From an uncultured Apibacter sp. (GTDB lineage: Bacteria; Bacteroidota; Bacteroidia; Flavobacteriales; Weeksellaceae): DNA of 64,000 bases. The notes below the pieces were generated by a model. It saw nothing but the letters and a program-made list of their open reading frames with translations. It ran no database searches and had not been told where the DNA came from. Shown here piece after piece: positions 7,528 to 18,017 of the stretch (position 1 is its first letter; each line of letters starts with the position of its first letter). Where the stretch lies: positions 1 through 64,000 of the forward strand of contig CALYQD010000005.1 in the NCBI GenBank assembly GCA_945280365.1, written 5' to 3'. A program made the translations under genes and the position numbers.

Positions 7528-9648
7528 ATGATAAAATCAAAAATTATAACCCTGAATTTACTAACAATCTTAACCTTAAACGTAAATGCACAAATCATGA
7601 AATATCCGGTCACAGAAAAGGAAACGGTAAACGATGAATATTTTGGAGAAAAAGTTCCAGCCCCCTATAGATGGTTAGAGTATGACCAATCTCCAAAAAC
7701 AAAACAATGGATAAAGGAACAGAATGAATTGACTTTTGACTATTTAAGTAAAATACCTTACAAAAACCAACTCAAAGACCAACTTAAAAAATTATGGAAT
7801 TACGAAAGAGTATCTGCTCCAATTGAAGAAGGAGACTATACTTATTATTATAAAAACGATGGTTTGCAGCCGCAGTCGGTTTTATATAGAAAGTTAATCT
7901 CCGGAGGTAAAGAAGAAATATTTTTAGATCCCAATAAATTTTCAAAAGACGGTACTACTTCGCTGGGAGGAATTTCATTCAGCAAAGATGGAAGTTTGGC
8001 TGCCTATCAAATATCTGAAGGAGGATCTGATTGGAGAAAGGTTATAGTCGTAAACACGAAAACAAAAAAGCAAATTGGAGATACCCTTACAAATGTCAAA
8101 TTTTCAGATATTGCTTGGAAATCAAATGAAGGATTTTATTATTCAGGTTATCAAAAACCTAAAGAAGGAAGTCAGCTATCGGGAAAAACCGAACATCATA
8201 TATTGTACTTTCACTACATAAAAGAATCTCAATCCGCAGATCGCATAATTTTTGGTGGAGAAGAAATACCTCGAAGATATATTAATGCTAAAGTTTCTGA
8301 AGATCAAAGATATCTTATTATTTCAGCAGCCAATTCGACTTCAGGTAATGAATTATATATACAAGATTTAAAAAATAACAATAAAATATATCCGATAGTA
8401 ACCGGTTTTTCTAACAGTTACGATGTTATTACAACAGATGGTGATTGGTTATACATACTAACTAATGAACAAGCGCCCAATAATAAATTAGTCAAATTGA
8501 ATGCTAGGCAAATAAGTAAAAAAAGATTACCATGGCAAACCGTGATTTCTGAGTCCGAATCAGTACTATATGTAAGCAGTGCTCATAAGTATTTATTTGC
8601 AAAGTACGTAGTAGATGTCCACTCAGAAGTCAAACAATATACACTAGAAGGGAAATTATTAAGGACAATTGAATTACCCGGTCTAGGTCAGGCAACAGGA
8701 TTTATTGGAAAAGTTAACCAAAAGGAGATATATTATTCTTTTACTAACTATATTTATCCATCTACCATTTTTAAACTGAATACTGAAAGCGGTGAATCCA
8801 AACTTTATAAAAAACCTGAAATAAACTTTAATCCGGAACATTTTGAGAGTAAACAAATTTTTTATACTTCTGAAGACGGGACAAAAATACCAATGACCAT
8901 TACGTATAAAAAAGGAATAAAGTTAGACGGTAAAAATCCGACTATTCTATACGGATATGGAGGATTTGAAATCAGCTTGTTGCCTTCTTTCTCGGTTGCT
9001 ACGGCAGTATGGTTACAAAATGGAGGGGTATATGCAGTAGCTAATCTTAGAGGAGGAGGAGAGTATGGAAGAAAGTGGCATGATGCAGGAATTAAACTTA
9101 AGAAAAAAAATGTTTTTAATGATTTTATAGCAGCTGGAGAGTATCTTATTTCTCAAAATTATACTTCATCTGAACGTTTAGCTTTATCAGGTGGATCTAA
9201 TGGTGGATTGCTTGTGGGAGCAGTAATGACAATGCGTCCAAATTTAGCTAAAGTAGCCTTACCTGCTGTAGGGGTTTTGGACATGTTACGTTATCATACC
9301 TTTACTGCAGGTGCTGGATGGGCCTACGATTACGGAACTGCAGAAGATCATAAAGATATGTTTACCTATCTAAAATCGTATTCTCCTGTGCATAATGTAA
9401 AAAAGGGAATTTGTTACCCTGCAACCCTGACTACTACCGGAGATCATGATGATAGGGTGGTTCCTTCTCACTCATACAAATTTACAGCGGAATTACAGGA
9501 AAAGCAAAATTGCTCTAATCCGGTTTTAATTAGAATTGAAACTCGAGCCGGACATGGAGCTGGTAAACCGGTAGAATTATTGATTGAGGAAACTGCAGAT
9601 AAATTTGCTTTTACACTTTATAATTTTGGAATAAAAGATTTAAAATAA
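7528..9648 (+). CDS. Secreted prolyl oligopeptidase, family S9A
   Basis: The 706-residue protein cleaves short peptides after proline and is probably periplasmic, as the N terminus MIKSKIITLNLLTILTLNVNA is a signal peptide. An N-terminal beta-propeller (about 70-410) precedes an alpha/beta-hydrolase domain. The catalytic triad is visible: Ser557 in GGSNGG, Asp641 in DHDDRVVP and His676 in RAGHGAG. The length fits the family, which includes the flavobacterial enzyme of Elizabethkingia. It stands alone between two decayed regions and is followed by a terminator. Confidence 0.95.
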   Translation: MIKSKIITLNLLTILTLNVNAQIMKYPVTEKETVNDEYFGEKVPAPYRWLEYDQSPKTKQWIKEQNELTFDYLSKIPYKNQLKDQLKKLWNYERVSAPIEEGDYTYYYKNDGLQPQSVLYRKLISGGKEEIFLDPNKFSKDGTTSLGGISFSKDGSLAAYQISEGGSDWRKVIVVNTKTKKQIGDTLTNVKFSDIAWKSNEGFYYSGYQKPKEGSQLSGKTEHHILYFHYIKESQSADRIIFGGEEIPRRYINAKVSEDQRYLIISAANSTSGNELYIQDLKNNNKIYPIVTGFSNSYDVITTDGDWLYILTNEQAPNNKLVKLNARQISKKRLPWQTVISESESVLYVSSAHKYLFAKYVVDVHSEVKQYTLEGKLLRTIELPGLGQATGFIGKVNQKEIYYSFTNYIYPSTIFKLNTESGESKLYKKPEINFNPEHFESKQIFYTSEDGTKIPMTITYKKGIKLDGKNPTILYGYGGFEISLLPSFSVATAVWLQNGGVYAVANLRGGGEYGRKWHDAGIKLKKKNVFNDFIAAGEYLISQNYTSSERLALSGGSNGGLLVGAVMTMRPNLAKVALPAVGVLDMLRYHTFTAGAGWAYDYGTAEDHKDMFTYLKSYSPVHNVKKGICYPATLTTTGDHDDRVVPSHSYKFTAELQEKQNCSNPVLIRIETRAGHGAGKPVELLIEETADKFAFTLYNFGIKDLK

Positions 9649-9671
9649 TAATTTAGTCAGATTAAAAGAAG

Positions 9672-9710
9672 TGGGGATTATTTTATAAATATAACAATCC
9701 CCATATTTTG
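9672..9710 (+). terminator. Terminator after prolyl oligopeptidase
   Basis: The stem TGGGGATT / AATCCCCA (9672-9679 with 9696-9703) is followed by a T-rich tail and lies 24 bases after the stop codon. Confidence 0.7.
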
Positions 9711-9712
9711 TT

Positions 9713-10316
9713 CTGTTTATTAGTTAAAAATAGTAAATGCAGAGAAGGTTGAATAGCTTTATTTTGATTACGATCATTCAGGTAATCAAATTTTAAGAAT
9801 TTTGCAATATCATGGTCAAAATGAACCTGTGCCATATGAGTTGCAGCCAGTACCTAATCCACTTCAAATAATAGATGGTCCTTTGTTATTTAGAGTTTGA
9901 TTAATAAAATGCAAAAGACGGCGACCCGGAATTGTTTGAAAAACTTCGTCAACACTATGAAGCTAAAACAGGCAAACTTCATACTTTAATCAAAAAGGAG
10001 TTATTGCATATGATGAAAACTGACTGTTTCTGAAAAACTAATTGATTCCTCTAATGCAAAATATGTAGATCGAAGTTGCACGGTAACAGTAGATTTCTAT
10101 AAATCAAGCAATAATGATTTGAAACTTTCATTAGATAGAGCGAATGTTAAATTTTATTATAATAAATACCGTTACGATGTTCCCAATGGCTTTAACGATA
10201 AATATGTTTTTACCCTAAATTCTTGAGGAACGAGAAGCATAATGAATGAAATTATAACAAAAGCTTACCATGTATATTCAAGTGGAAAAGCATTTGAAAT
10301 TAAATATCCATAAGTT
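9713..10316 (+). pseudogene. Gene graveyard: unidentified remnants
   Basis: Coding-like pieces run in changing frames: YFDYDHSGNQILRILQYHGQ near 9760, DPELFEKLRQHYEAKTGKLH near 9920, LDRANVKFYYNKYRYDVPNG near 10130 and MNEIITKAYHVYSSGKAFEI (10242-10313). Stops and frameshifts separate them. The DHSGNQI piece is reminiscent of Rhs or other secreted-toxin genes, but I cannot name a family. Confidence 0.5.
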
Positions 10317-10722
10317 ATGAGAAAATATAGAATGGTTATTTTTTTAGTGATAATATAGGTAATTGGGGGTATCGTTTTTTTTTATTTAAAAGTCAAGTTA
10401 TAAAAATCGTATTAAAAAAGATTTAGGATTTAAGACAAATGGTTTAAAACTTGAGAAAAAAACTAAAAAAGAAGAATGTTCACCTAATGGAGACGGTATA
10501 AAATCCTAACTCTGAAATATGAAAATTTAATTAGAGGTATTGAAGATTTAGATAATCCCTATCAAAGAAGAATTGCCACCAAATGAAATTCCGAACGATT
10601 TTCAATCAATTGTAAAAGGTTATTATAAATGTATTATTGATGAAGATGACAACAGAAATTTTAAAATATTGATAATAGACTCTCATAGCAAAGAAATATG
10701 TGTATATTATCAAATTATGTAA
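10317..10722 (+). pseudogene. Degraded small membrane protein gene
   Basis: From an ATG at 10317 the frame reads MRKYRMVIFLVII, a TAG, then VIGGIVFFYLK, which is a single membrane segment split by a nonsense codon. After frameshifts it ends with EELPPNEIPNDFQSIVKGYY and KEICVYYQIM at 10722. This architecture, one helix followed by a small soluble domain, is common among membrane-anchored immunity proteins, but the family is not recognised. Confidence 0.5.
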
Positions 10723-10737
10723 TAAAATTCCTTGCAA

Positions 10738-10920
10738 ATGCGAGAAGTTTTAAAAGCTTTAATGAGTGGTAAGCGGTTTAAACCCAACTAAACAACAGAT
10801 AGAAAAAACAAAAGAATTAAAAAAGGAATCCACTGTGTTAAAGTTTTGTATTCACAATAATTGTACTATCAATATTTGGAGTTTATTCTACTATTTTGGT
10901 TGAAACGAAAATGAAATAGC
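10738..10920 (+). pseudogene. Degraded small gene with hydrophobic end
   Basis: Pieces MREVLKALMSGKRF, TKQQIEKTKELKKES and IIVLSIFGVYSTILVETKMK occur in different frames. They look like one small membrane protein broken by frameshifts. From 10921 to 11250 the sequence is AT-rich with no further coding signal. Confidence 0.4.
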
Positions 10921-11270
10921 TTAAATAAATCGTTGAAAAATTACGACTATCAAATCGGCGTCTTAACAAAAAAATAAAAAATTTGGGATATATAGATAAA
11001 AAGAATAAAGTTGAAATTTAAATATATAAAATATTTATACTTCAAAGTGGTTTGTTCATTATCAAAATATATAGTAAACAAATAAATAAGGTAATAACCC
11101 TACATGGGGAAAAAAAGTGTAAAATATAACTATCTAATTTACAATGGTTTTAATAAGGGAGAGAAAATCAAAATAAAATTTCAAACTAAATTAAAACTGA
11201 ACCCCAAAAACAAGAAAAATAAAATATAAAAAATTTTGAATCAGAATGTTAAATTGTGAAAAAAATTTTA

Positions 11271-11278
11271 TAATTTTG
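11271..11278 (+). promoter_or_regulatory. Bacteroidota -7 element upstream of rplC
   Basis: TAATTTTG matches the TAnnTTTG -7 consensus and lies 28 bases before the rplC start. No convincing -33 element at the right distance is seen. Since rpsJ is absent upstream, this is the likely promoter of the whole ribosomal cluster. Confidence 0.55.
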
Positions 11279-11306
11279 CAGTCCGAAAAATATATAAATA
11301 AAACAC

Positions 11307-11930
11307 ATGTCAGGTATTATTGGGAAAAAAATTGGCATGACCAGCTTATTTGATGAGGAAGGTAAAAACATTCCTTGTACAGTTATTGAAGCGGGTCCTT
11401 GTACAGTTTTACAGGTCAGAACCGAAGAGAAGGACGGCTATTTTGCAGTCCAGCTTGGTTTCGATGACAGAAGTGAAAAAAATGTAGGCAAAGCCCTTTT
11501 AGGTCACTTCAAAAAAGCAGGATCAACACCAAAAAGAAAAATGGTGGAGTTTCGTCATGGATTTGACGGATTAAAAATTGGAGAAGAAGTAAAAGTAGAT
11601 TTATTCTCTGAGGGAGAATATGTTGACATTACCGGAACATCTAAAGGTAAAGGGTTCCAAGGGGTGGTTAAAAGACATGGCTTTGGAGGAGTTATGCAGG
11701 CCACACATGGACAGCACAACAGATTGAGAGCACCGGGTTCTATTGGAGCGGGATCAGATCCATCAAGAGTATTCAAAGGGATGAGAATGGCTGGAAGAAT
11801 GGGTGGAAATCAAGTGACAGTACAAAATTTACAGGTTATAAAAGTGGACAATGAAAAAAATCTTTTAATAGTAAAAGGTGCAATTCCAGGTCCTAAAAAT
11901 TCATATGTAATTGTAAGAAGATGGAATTAG
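11307..11930 (+). CDS. rplC: 50S ribosomal protein L3
   Basis: The 207-residue product ([20 protein letters not shown]) is L3, which binds 23S rRNA domains II and VI near the peptidyl transferase centre and starts assembly of the large subunit. The long central loop with [20 protein letters not shown] is diagnostic. It is the first gene of the cluster here; the usual preceding rpsJ is missing. It overlaps rplD by 10 bases. Confidence 0.97.
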   Translation: MSGIIGKKIGMTSLFDEEGKNIPCTVIEAGPCTVLQVRTEEKDGYFAVQLGFDDRSEKNVGKALLGHFKKAGSTPKRKMVEFRHGFDGLKIGEEVKVDLFSEGEYVDITGTSKGKGFQGVVKRHGFGGVMQATHGQHNRLRAPGSIGAGSDPSRVFKGMRMAGRMGGNQVTVQNLQVIKVDNEKNLLIVKGAIPGPKNSYVIVRRWN

Positions 11931-12550
11931 TAGTACTAGACAGAAGCGGAAAAGAAACCGGAAGAAAGGTTACTTTGGACGAAACAATATTTGGGATAGA
12001 GCCTAATACACATGCTGTGTACTTAGAAGTAAAGCAATATCTGGCATCACAAAGACAAGGAACACATAAATCTAAAGAAAGATCCGAATTAAGTGGGTCT
12101 ACTCGAAAACTTCATCGTCAAAAAGGAACGGGAGGATCTCGAAAAGGAGATATAAATAATCCCCTATTTAGAGGTGGAGCAAGAGTGTTTGGTCCTAAAC
12201 CAAGAGATTATAGATTCAAATTGAATAAATCACTAAAAAGAGTAGCAAAAAAATCAGTTTTAAGTCAAAAATTAAAAGAAAACAACCTGAAAATTGTTGA
12301 AGACTTAAAATTTGAAGCACCTAAGACTAAAGATTTCAATAAACTTCTACAGGATTTAGGATTAGCTAATAAGAAGGCTTTATTCGTTTTAGGAGAGTCA
12401 AATAAATATGTATATTTGTCATCACGAAATTTACAAGACGCTAAAGTATTAGAATATAACGAAATAAGTAGTTATGATATTTTAAAAGCGAATGAAGTGG
12501 TTTTATTTGAAAGCTCAGTAGAAAAAATACAAGAAAATTTAAGAAAGTAG
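11921..12550 (+). CDS. rplD: 50S ribosomal protein L4
   Basis: L4 (209 residues) lines the peptide exit tunnel with its basic loop, here about residues 45-100 with [15 protein letters not shown] and [15 protein letters not shown]. In proteobacteria L4 also represses its own S10 operon; no such leader structure is evident here. The start overlaps the end of rplC, giving coupled translation. Confidence 0.97.
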   Translation: MELVVLDRSGKETGRKVTLDETIFGIEPNTHAVYLEVKQYLASQRQGTHKSKERSELSGSTRKLHRQKGTGGSRKGDINNPLFRGGARVFGPKPRDYRFKLNKSLKRVAKKSVLSQKLKENNLKIVEDLKFEAPKTKDFNKLLQDLGLANKKALFVLGESNKYVYLSSRNLQDAKVLEYNEISSYDILKANEVVLFESSVEKIQENLRK

Positions 12551-12554
12551 AATT

Positions 12555-12845
12555 ATGTCTGTACTAATAAAGCCTATTATATCAGAAAAAGCAAACGAAA
12601 TCGCTGAAAAAAGAAATCGCTATACTTTTTTAGTAGATACCAGAGCGAATAAATCAGAGATTAAATATGCAGTAGAGCAAACTTATGGAGTAAGTGTAGT
12701 TGCAGTAAGAACATTAATTTCTGCACCTGTTGTAAAATCGAAATATACAAAAACAGGTCTTCAAGTTGGAAAAACTAATAAATTGAAAAAAGCAATGGTG
12801 GATATAAAAGAAGGAGAAACCATTGACGTATTTGGAAATATATAA
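12555..12845 (+). CDS. rplW: 50S ribosomal protein L23
   Basis: L23 (96 residues) sits at the tunnel exit and is the docking site for trigger factor and the signal recognition particle. MSVLIKPIISEKANEIAEKR and the central VEQTYGVSVVAVRT strand-helix pattern are typical. It starts 4 bases after rplD. Confidence 0.96.
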   Translation: MSVLIKPIISEKANEIAEKRNRYTFLVDTRANKSEIKYAVEQTYGVSVVAVRTLISAPVVKSKYTKTGLQVGKTNKLKKAMVDIKEGETIDVFGNI

Positions 12846-12858
12846 TTATTAAAGAATC

Positions 12859-13680
12859 ATGTCGGTAAGAAAATTAAAACCTATCACCCCCGGACAAAGA
12901 TTCAGAATTGTTAACAATTTTGAAGAAATCACTACTTCAAAACCAGAAAAATCCTTAGTAAAAGGAATTTCTAAATCAGGAGGTAGAAATAATTCCGGAA
13001 AAATGACCATGCGTTATACCGGAGGTGGACACAAGAAACGATACAGAGAGATCGATTTCAAGAGAAATAAGTTTGGCATTCCGGCTACTGTAAAATCAGT
13101 AGAATATGATCCAAACAGAACTGCATTTATCGCATTATTGTATTATGCAGACGGTGAAAAACGCTACATTGTGTCTCCTCACGGAATTAAAGTGGGGCAA
13201 AAAGTCATTTCAGGAGAAAGTGTTGCTCCAGAAATCGGGAACGCAATGAAATTAAAAAACATACCTTTAGGTACTGTTATCTCATGTATCGAATTACGTC
13301 CAGGACAAGGAGCAAAAATGGCAAGAAGTGCAGGAACTAGCGCACAACTAATTGCTAGAGACGGAAAATATGCCGTTTTAAAAATGCCTTCTGGAGAAAC
13401 TCGTATGATTTTAGTAGAATGTATGGCAACAGTTGGTTCAGTATCCAATTCAGATCATCAGCTTATTGTGTCTGGTAAAGCAGGTAGAAGCAGATGGTTA
13501 GGAAGAAGACCAAGAACAAGGCCGGTAGCAATGAACCCTGTAGATCACCCAATGGGAGGTGGTGAAGGTAGATCAACGGGAGGACATCCAAGATCTAGAA
13601 AAGGTATGCCTGCAAAAGGCTACAAGACTCGTTCAAAGAAAAAAGAATCGAATCGTTATATATTACAAAAAAGAAAATAA
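12859..13680 (+). CDS. rplB: 50S ribosomal protein L2
   Basis: L2 (273 residues) binds domain IV of 23S rRNA and is needed for subunit joining and peptidyl transfer. The strongly conserved C-terminal [15 protein letters not shown] contains the essential histidine, and the [12 protein letters not shown] segment precedes it. The length matches the family. Confidence 0.98.
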   Translation: MSVRKLKPITPGQRFRIVNNFEEITTSKPEKSLVKGISKSGGRNNSGKMTMRYTGGGHKKRYREIDFKRNKFGIPATVKSVEYDPNRTAFIALLYYADGEKRYIVSPHGIKVGQKVISGESVAPEIGNAMKLKNIPLGTVISCIELRPGQGAKMARSAGTSAQLIARDGKYAVLKMPSGETRMILVECMATVGSVSNSDHQLIVSGKAGRSRWLGRRPRTRPVAMNPVDHPMGGGEGRSTGGHPRSRKGMPAKGYKTRSKKKESNRYILQKRK

Positions 13681-13686
13681 TCTAGT

Positions 13687-13965
13687 ATGGCACGTTCGTT
13701 AAAAAAAGGACCTTATATTCACTATAAATTAAACAAGAAAGTTCAAGCCAATATAGAGTCAGGAAAGAAAGTCGTGATAAAAACTTGGTCTAGAGCCTCA
13801 ATGATATCTCCGGATTTCGTTGGTCAAACGTTTGCAGTACACAACGGAAAACAATTTGTACCCGTATATGTAACTGAAAATATGGTTGGACATAAGTTAG
13901 GAGAATTTTCGCCTACTCGTGTGTTTAGAGGTCATGCAGGAAATAAAAATAAAGGTAACAGATAA
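13687..13965 (+). CDS. rpsS: 30S ribosomal protein S19
   Basis: S19 (92 residues) forms a complex with S13 in the head of the small subunit and contacts the A-site region. [15 protein letters not shown] and the end [18 protein letters not shown] are diagnostic. It begins 6 bases after rplB. Confidence 0.97.
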   Translation: MARSLKKGPYIHYKLNKKVQANIESGKKVVIKTWSRASMISPDFVGQTFAVHNGKQFVPVYVTENMVGHKLGEFSPTRVFRGHAGNKNKGNR

Positions 13966-13971
13966 TAAGCA

Positions 13972-14376
13972 ATGGGTATTAGAAAACAAAATAGTGCTAC
14001 AGCACGTAAAGAAGCTAAGAAAAATTTAGCAATTGCTCGCTTGAATAATTGTCCTACCTCGCCAAGAAAAATGAGATTAGTAGCAGATATCATTAGAGGC
14101 GTTGATGTTGATAAAGCATTATACATATTAAAATATTCAAAAAAAGAGGCTTCAATTAGATTAGAGAAACTTTTATTAAGCGCTATTGCCAATTGGCAAG
14201 TTAAAAATGAAGGAAAAGACATCGAAGAAGCTAAACTTTATGTAAAAGAAATTTTTGTTGACGGTGGATCTATGTTAAAAAGATTACGTCCTGCTCCTCA
14301 AGGAAGGGGATATAGAATTAGAAAAAGATCTAATCATGTAACAATAATTCTTGGAAATAAAAACGAAGTAAATTAA
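13972..14376 (+). CDS. rplV: 50S ribosomal protein L22
   Basis: L22 (134 residues) contacts all 23S rRNA domains; its beta-hairpin, here [20 protein letters not shown], forms part of the exit tunnel constriction and is the site of macrolide-resistance changes. The N terminus carries a short basic extension compared with the 110-residue E. coli protein. Confidence 0.97.
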   Translation: MGIRKQNSATARKEAKKNLAIARLNNCPTSPRKMRLVADIIRGVDVDKALYILKYSKKEASIRLEKLLLSAIANWQVKNEGKDIEEAKLYVKEIFVDGGSMLKRLRPAPQGRGYRIRKRSNHVTIILGNKNEVN

Positions 14377-14378
14377 GT

Positions 14379-15074
14379 ATGGGACAAAAGACAAATCCAA
14401 TAGGTAATAGATTAGGAATCATCCGAGGATGGGATTCTAATTGGTATGGTGGAAAAAACTTTGGAGATAAAATTGCAGAAGACTATAAAATCAGAAGATA
14501 TTTAGAAGCTAGATTATCCAAAGCAGGTGTTTCCAGAATTTACATCGAAAGAACTCTAAAATTAGTTACAATCACCATCACTACCGCTAGACCTGGAATT
14601 ATCATAGGAAAAGGCGGGCAAGAAGTAGATAAACTAAAAGAAGAGTTAAAAAAGATTACAAAAAAGGAAATTCAAATAAATATTTTTGAAATTAAAAGAC
14701 CTGAGCTTGATGCAAAATTAGTTGCAGAAAGTGTAGCACGCCAAATTGAAAGCCGTATTTCTTATAGAAGAGCGGTAAAAATGGCAATTGCCTCCACAAT
14801 GAGAATGAATGCGGAAGGAATTAAAATTATGATTTCCGGACGTTTAAATGGAGCAGAAATGGCAAGATCAGAATCTTTTAAAGAAGGAAGAATTCCTTTG
14901 TCAACTTTCCGTGCTGATATTGATTACTATATAGCTGAAGCTCATACTACATATGGTCGCTTAGGTGTGAAAGTATGGATTATGAAAGGTGAAGTATATG
15001 GTAAAAGAGAGTTATCTCCATTAGTAGGTCTTCAGAAAAAGACTCAGAAAAGAAAAGTTAAAGAAAGAAGATAA
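14379..15074 (+). CDS. rpsC: 30S ribosomal protein S3
   Basis: S3 (231 residues) lies at the mRNA entry and contributes to helicase activity. [20 protein letters not shown], the KH domain signature [18 protein letters not shown] and the C-terminal domain with [13 protein letters not shown] are all present. The tail is lysine/arginine-rich. It begins 2 bases after rplV. Confidence 0.98.
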   Translation: MGQKTNPIGNRLGIIRGWDSNWYGGKNFGDKIAEDYKIRRYLEARLSKAGVSRIYIERTLKLVTITITTARPGIIIGKGGQEVDKLKEELKKITKKEIQINIFEIKRPELDAKLVAESVARQIESRISYRRAVKMAIASTMRMNAEGIKIMISGRLNGAEMARSESFKEGRIPLSTFRADIDYYIAEAHTTYGRLGVKVWIMKGEVYGKRELSPLVGLQKKTQKRKVKERR

Positions 15075-15092
15075 AAAATATCTTAGGTAATT

Positions 15093-15515
15093 ATGTTACA
15101 ACCAAAAAGAACAAAATTCCGTAAACAGCAAAAAGGACGTATGAAAGGTCTCTCTTATAGAGGAAATAGATTAGCATACGGAACTTTCGGAATTAAAGCG
15201 TTAGATTCAGTATTTATTACTGCAAGACAGATAGAAGCTGCACGTATTGCTGCAACCCGATATATGAAAAGAGAAGGGCAATTATGGATTAAAATATTTC
15301 CGGATAAGCCAATCACTAAAAAACCAGCCGAAGTTCGTATGGGTAAAGGAAAAGGAGCTGTAGAATACTGGGTAGCAAGAGTATCACCGGGAAGAATTTT
15401 ATTTGAAATAGGCGGAGTTCCTTATGATGTTGCGAAAGAAGCATTACGACTTGCAGCTCAAAAATTACCGGTTAAAACTAAATTTGTTGTTGCTAACGAT
15501 TTTGTACAATCATAA
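15093..15515 (+). CDS. rplP: 50S ribosomal protein L16
   Basis: L16 (140 residues) helps position A-site t[22 protein letters not shown], the [16 protein letters not shown] loop with the region hydroxylated in some bacteria, and [10 protein letters not shown] are characteristic. The gene lies 18 bases after rpsC. Confidence 0.97.
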   Translation: MLQPKRTKFRKQQKGRMKGLSYRGNRLAYGTFGIKALDSVFITARQIEAARIAATRYMKREGQLWIKIFPDKPITKKPAEVRMGKGKGAVEYWVARVSPGRILFEIGGVPYDVAKEALRLAAQKLPVKTKFVVANDFVQS

Positions 15516-15527
15516 ATAATAAAATCG

Positions 15528-15704
15528 ATGAAAGCAGTTGATATAAGAAATTTAAGTCAAGAAGAAGTAAAAGCAAAATTAGCTGAAACAAAAGCTGAAT
15601 ATGCTAAGCTAAGATTATCACATAAAGTGTCTCCAATTGGAAATCCGATTCAATTAAGAGAGATGAGAAAAACAATAGCAAGGTTGTTAACAGCCTTAAA
15701 GTAA
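15528..15704 (+). CDS. rpmC: 50S ribosomal protein L29
   Basis: This 58-residue frame, [20 protein letters not shown] to ARLLTALK, is L29, a two-helix protein beside L23 at the tunnel exit. The conserved signature R-x-x-R-K-T-I-A-R near the end is present as [12 protein letters not shown]. It occupies its standard place between rplP and rpsQ. Confidence 0.95.
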   Translation: MKAVDIRNLSQEEVKAKLAETKAEYAKLRLSHKVSPIGNPIQLREMRKTIARLLTALK

Positions 15705-15735
15705 TTTAAAATCCGAAAAGAATTTAATTTCAACT

Positions 15736-15990
15736 ATGGAAAGAAATTTAAGAAAAGAAAGAATCGGAGTAGTATCTAGCAATAAAATGGATAAAACTAT
15801 CGTTGTTAGTGAGACAAGCAGAATGAAGCATCCTATGTATGGAAAGTTCGTTTTGAAAACAAAAAAATATACTGCTCACGATGAGAAAAACGAATGCAAT
15901 GAAGGAGATACCGTTCGCATTATGGAAACTCGTCCATTGAGTAAAAGTAAAAGATGGAGATTAGTAGAAATATTAGAAAGAGCTAAATAA
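15736..15990 (+). CDS. rpsQ: 30S ribosomal protein S17
   Basis: S17 (84 residues) is an OB-fold protein that binds helices 7 and 11 of 16S r[23 protein letters not shown] is followed by the family signature [20 protein letters not shown]. It starts 31 bases after rpmC. Confidence 0.97.
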   Translation: MERNLRKERIGVVSSNKMDKTIVVSETSRMKHPMYGKFVLKTKKYTAHDEKNECNEGDTVRIMETRPLSKSKRWRLVEILERAK

Positions 15991-15997
15991 TTTAGAG

Positions 15998-16366
15998 ATG
16001 CTACAAACAGAATCAAGATTAAAAGTTGCAGATAATACTGGAGCAAAGGAAGCTTTAGTTATCAGAGTGTTAGGAGGTTCAAAAAGAAGATATGCATCTG
16101 TAGGTGATAAAATAGTTGTTACTATAAAAGATGCAACTCCATCAGGAAACGCTAAAAAAGGTCAAGTATCCAAAGCAGTAGTTGTAAGGACCAAAAAGCC
16201 TGTAAGAAGGAAAGACGGTTCTTATATAAGTTTTGAGGATAATGCATGTGTATTGTTAAATGCAGCAGGAGAAATGAGAGGAACTCGTGTTTTTGGACCA
16301 GTAGCCAGAGAATTACGTGATAAAGAGTATATGAAAATTATATCATTAGCTCCTGAGGTATTATAA
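15998..16366 (+). CDS. rplN: 50S ribosomal protein L14
   Basis: L14 (122 residues) contacts 16S rRNA helix 14 at a subunit bridge and is the binding site of the silencing factor Rsf[21 protein letters not shown] and [20 protein letters not shown] are typical over the full length. Confidence 0.98.
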   Translation: MLQTESRLKVADNTGAKEALVIRVLGGSKRRYASVGDKIVVTIKDATPSGNAKKGQVSKAVVVRTKKPVRRKDGSYISFEDNACVLLNAAGEMRGTRVFGPVARELRDKEYMKIISLAPEVL

Positions 16367-16381
16367 GGTAAATTAAAAGAA

Positions 16382-16696
16382 ATGGCAAAAGTTAAAATAA
16401 AAAAAGGAGATAAAGTTCAAGTTCTTGCAGGAGCATACAAAGGAAAGCAAGGACAAGTTTTAGTAATTTATCCTGAAAAAAACAGAGCGATAGTTGAAGG
16501 AGTTAATATCGTTAAAAAACATAAAAAACCTTCAGCTGAAAACCCTCAAGGAAGCATTATTGAAAAAGAAGCTTCCATTCATATTTCTAATTTAGCTCTT
16601 TTAGATCCTAAATCTGGAAAACCTACAAGAGTTAGTTATAAAATAGATGGTGAGAAGAAACTTAGAGTTGCAACCAAATCAGGAGAATTGATTTAA
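16382..16696 (+). CDS. rplX: 50S ribosomal protein L24
   Basis: L24 (104 residues) initiates 50S assembly by binding the 5' end of 23S rRNA. The KOW motif [20 protein letters not shown] opens the protein and [18 protein letters not shown] follows. Standard place and length. Confidence 0.97.
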   Translation: MAKVKIKKGDKVQVLAGAYKGKQGQVLVIYPEKNRAIVEGVNIVKKHKKPSAENPQGSIIEKEASIHISNLALLDPKSGKPTRVSYKIDGEKKLRVATKSGELI

Positions 16697-16712
16697 TTAA
16701 ATTAGAAAGATT

Positions 16713-17264
16713 ATGCAATACGTAGCAAGACCGAAACAATTATATAAAGATAAAATCATCTCTGCTTTAAAAGAGGAATTTGGTTATACATCTGTAATGC
16801 AAGTTCCAAAATTAGAAAAGATAGTGATTAGCCAAGGACTAGGAGCAGCAACAGCAGATAAAAAAATCGTAGATTATGCAGTTGAAGAAATTTCTTTAAT
16901 AGCAGGACAAAAAGCAATCCCATGTCTTTCCAAAAAAGATGAAGCAGGTTTCAAATTAAGAAAAGGAATGCCTATTGGAGCAATGGTTACCTTAAGAGGT
17001 GATAGAATGTACGAATTTCTAGATAGATTAATCACAGCTGCTCTGCCAAGGGTACGTGATTTTAATGGAATAAAATCAGATGGTTTTGACGGTAGGGGAA
17101 ACTATACTTTAGGGATAACTGAACAAATCATATTTCCAGAAATAAATATCGATAAAGTGAAAAAAATTCAAGGTATGGATATTACCTTTGTAACTAATGC
17201 AAAAACCGATAAGGAAGCTAAGGCATTATTAACCCATTTTGGATTACCATTTAAAAAGAATTAA
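16713..17264 (+). CDS. rplE: 50S ribosomal protein L5
   Basis: L5 (183 residues) binds 5S rRNA and contacts P-site t[22 protein letters not shown], the [20 protein letters not shown] segment and [19 protein letters not shown] are diagnostic. Followed 8 bases later by rpsN. Confidence 0.97.
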   Translation: MQYVARPKQLYKDKIISALKEEFGYTSVMQVPKLEKIVISQGLGAATADKKIVDYAVEEISLIAGQKAIPCLSKKDEAGFKLRKGMPIGAMVTLRGDRMYEFLDRLITAALPRVRDFNGIKSDGFDGRGNYTLGITEQIIFPEINIDKVKKIQGMDITFVTNAKTDKEAKALLTHFGLPFKKN

Positions 17265-17272
17265 TTTACAGT

Positions 17273-17542
17273 ATGGCTAAAGAATCAATGAAAGCGCGCG
17301 AGCGCAAAAGAGAAGCACTTTCTGCTAAATATGCCGCTAAAAGAAAAGCTTTAAAAGAGGCTGGAGATTATGAAGCACTTCAAAAGTTACCTAAAAACTC
17401 TTCTCCCGTAAGGTTACACAATAGATGTAAATTAACAGGAAGACCAAGAGGTTACATGAGAGTTTTTGGAATTTCCAGAGTTACATTTAGAGAAATGGCT
17501 AATGAAGGATTAATACCAGGAGTAAAAAAAGCTAGTTGGTAA
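17273..17542 (+). CDS. rpsN: 30S ribosomal protein S14
   Basis: S14 (89 residues) is the long, zinc-free form: only one cysteine is present in [20 protein letters not shown], so the four-cysteine zinc site of the short form is absent. It sits in the head of the small subunit. The 64-base gap after it is the largest in the cluster. Confidence 0.97.
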   Translation: MAKESMKARERKREALSAKYAAKRKALKEAGDYEALQKLPKNSSPVRLHNRCKLTGRPRGYMRVFGISRVTFREMANEGLIPGVKKASW

Positions 17543-17570
17543 AGAAAATAAAAATAATAGATTTTAAAAG

Positions 17571-17586
17571 TAGAATTTAAATTCTA
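17571..17586. repeat. Perfect 16-bp palindrome in rpsN-rpsH gap
   Basis: TAGAATTTAAATTCTA is a perfect inverted repeat with no loop. It lies in the largest intergenic gap of the ribosomal cluster. It is not followed by a T run, so it is no typical terminator; chance in AT-rich DNA is possible. Confidence 0.4.
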
Positions 17587-17606
17587 AACTCTAAAATTAA
17601 ACAAAT

Positions 17607-18005
17607 ATGGTAACAGACCCAATTGCAGATTACTTAACAAGAGTAAGAAATGCCATAAGAGCAGGACACAAGGTAGTGGAAATTCCTGCTTCAAAAATTA
17701 AAAAAGAGATTACAAAAATTCTCTTTGATCAAGGATATATCCTTAACTACAAATTCGAAGATAGTAGTGTACAAGGAACAATTAAAATTGCTTTAAAATA
17801 CGATAAGGTAACCAATCTTCCAGCAATTAAAAAAATACAAAGAGCATCTAAACCGGGTTTAAGAAAATATTCCGGTTGTAAAGAACTTCCAAGAGTATTA
17901 AACGGTTTAGGTATAGCTATTATCTCAACTTCAAAAGGAGTAATGACAGATAAAAAGGCAAGACAAGAAAACGTTGGAGGAGAGGTAATTTGTTATGTTT
18001 ATTAA
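17607..18005 (+). CDS. rpsH: 30S ribosomal protein S8
   Basis: S8 (132 residues) is a primary 16S rRNA binder in the central domain and in E. coli represses the spc operon. [20 protein letters not shown] and the C-terminal [20 protein letters not shown] with GGEVICYVY are typical. Confidence 0.97.
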   Translation: MVTDPIADYLTRVRNAIRAGHKVVEIPASKIKKEITKILFDQGYILNYKFEDSSVQGTIKIALKYDKVTNLPAIKKIQRASKPGLRKYSGCKELPRVLNGLGIAIISTSKGVMTDKKARQENVGGEVICYVY

Positions 18006-18017
18006 AAAATTGAAGAA

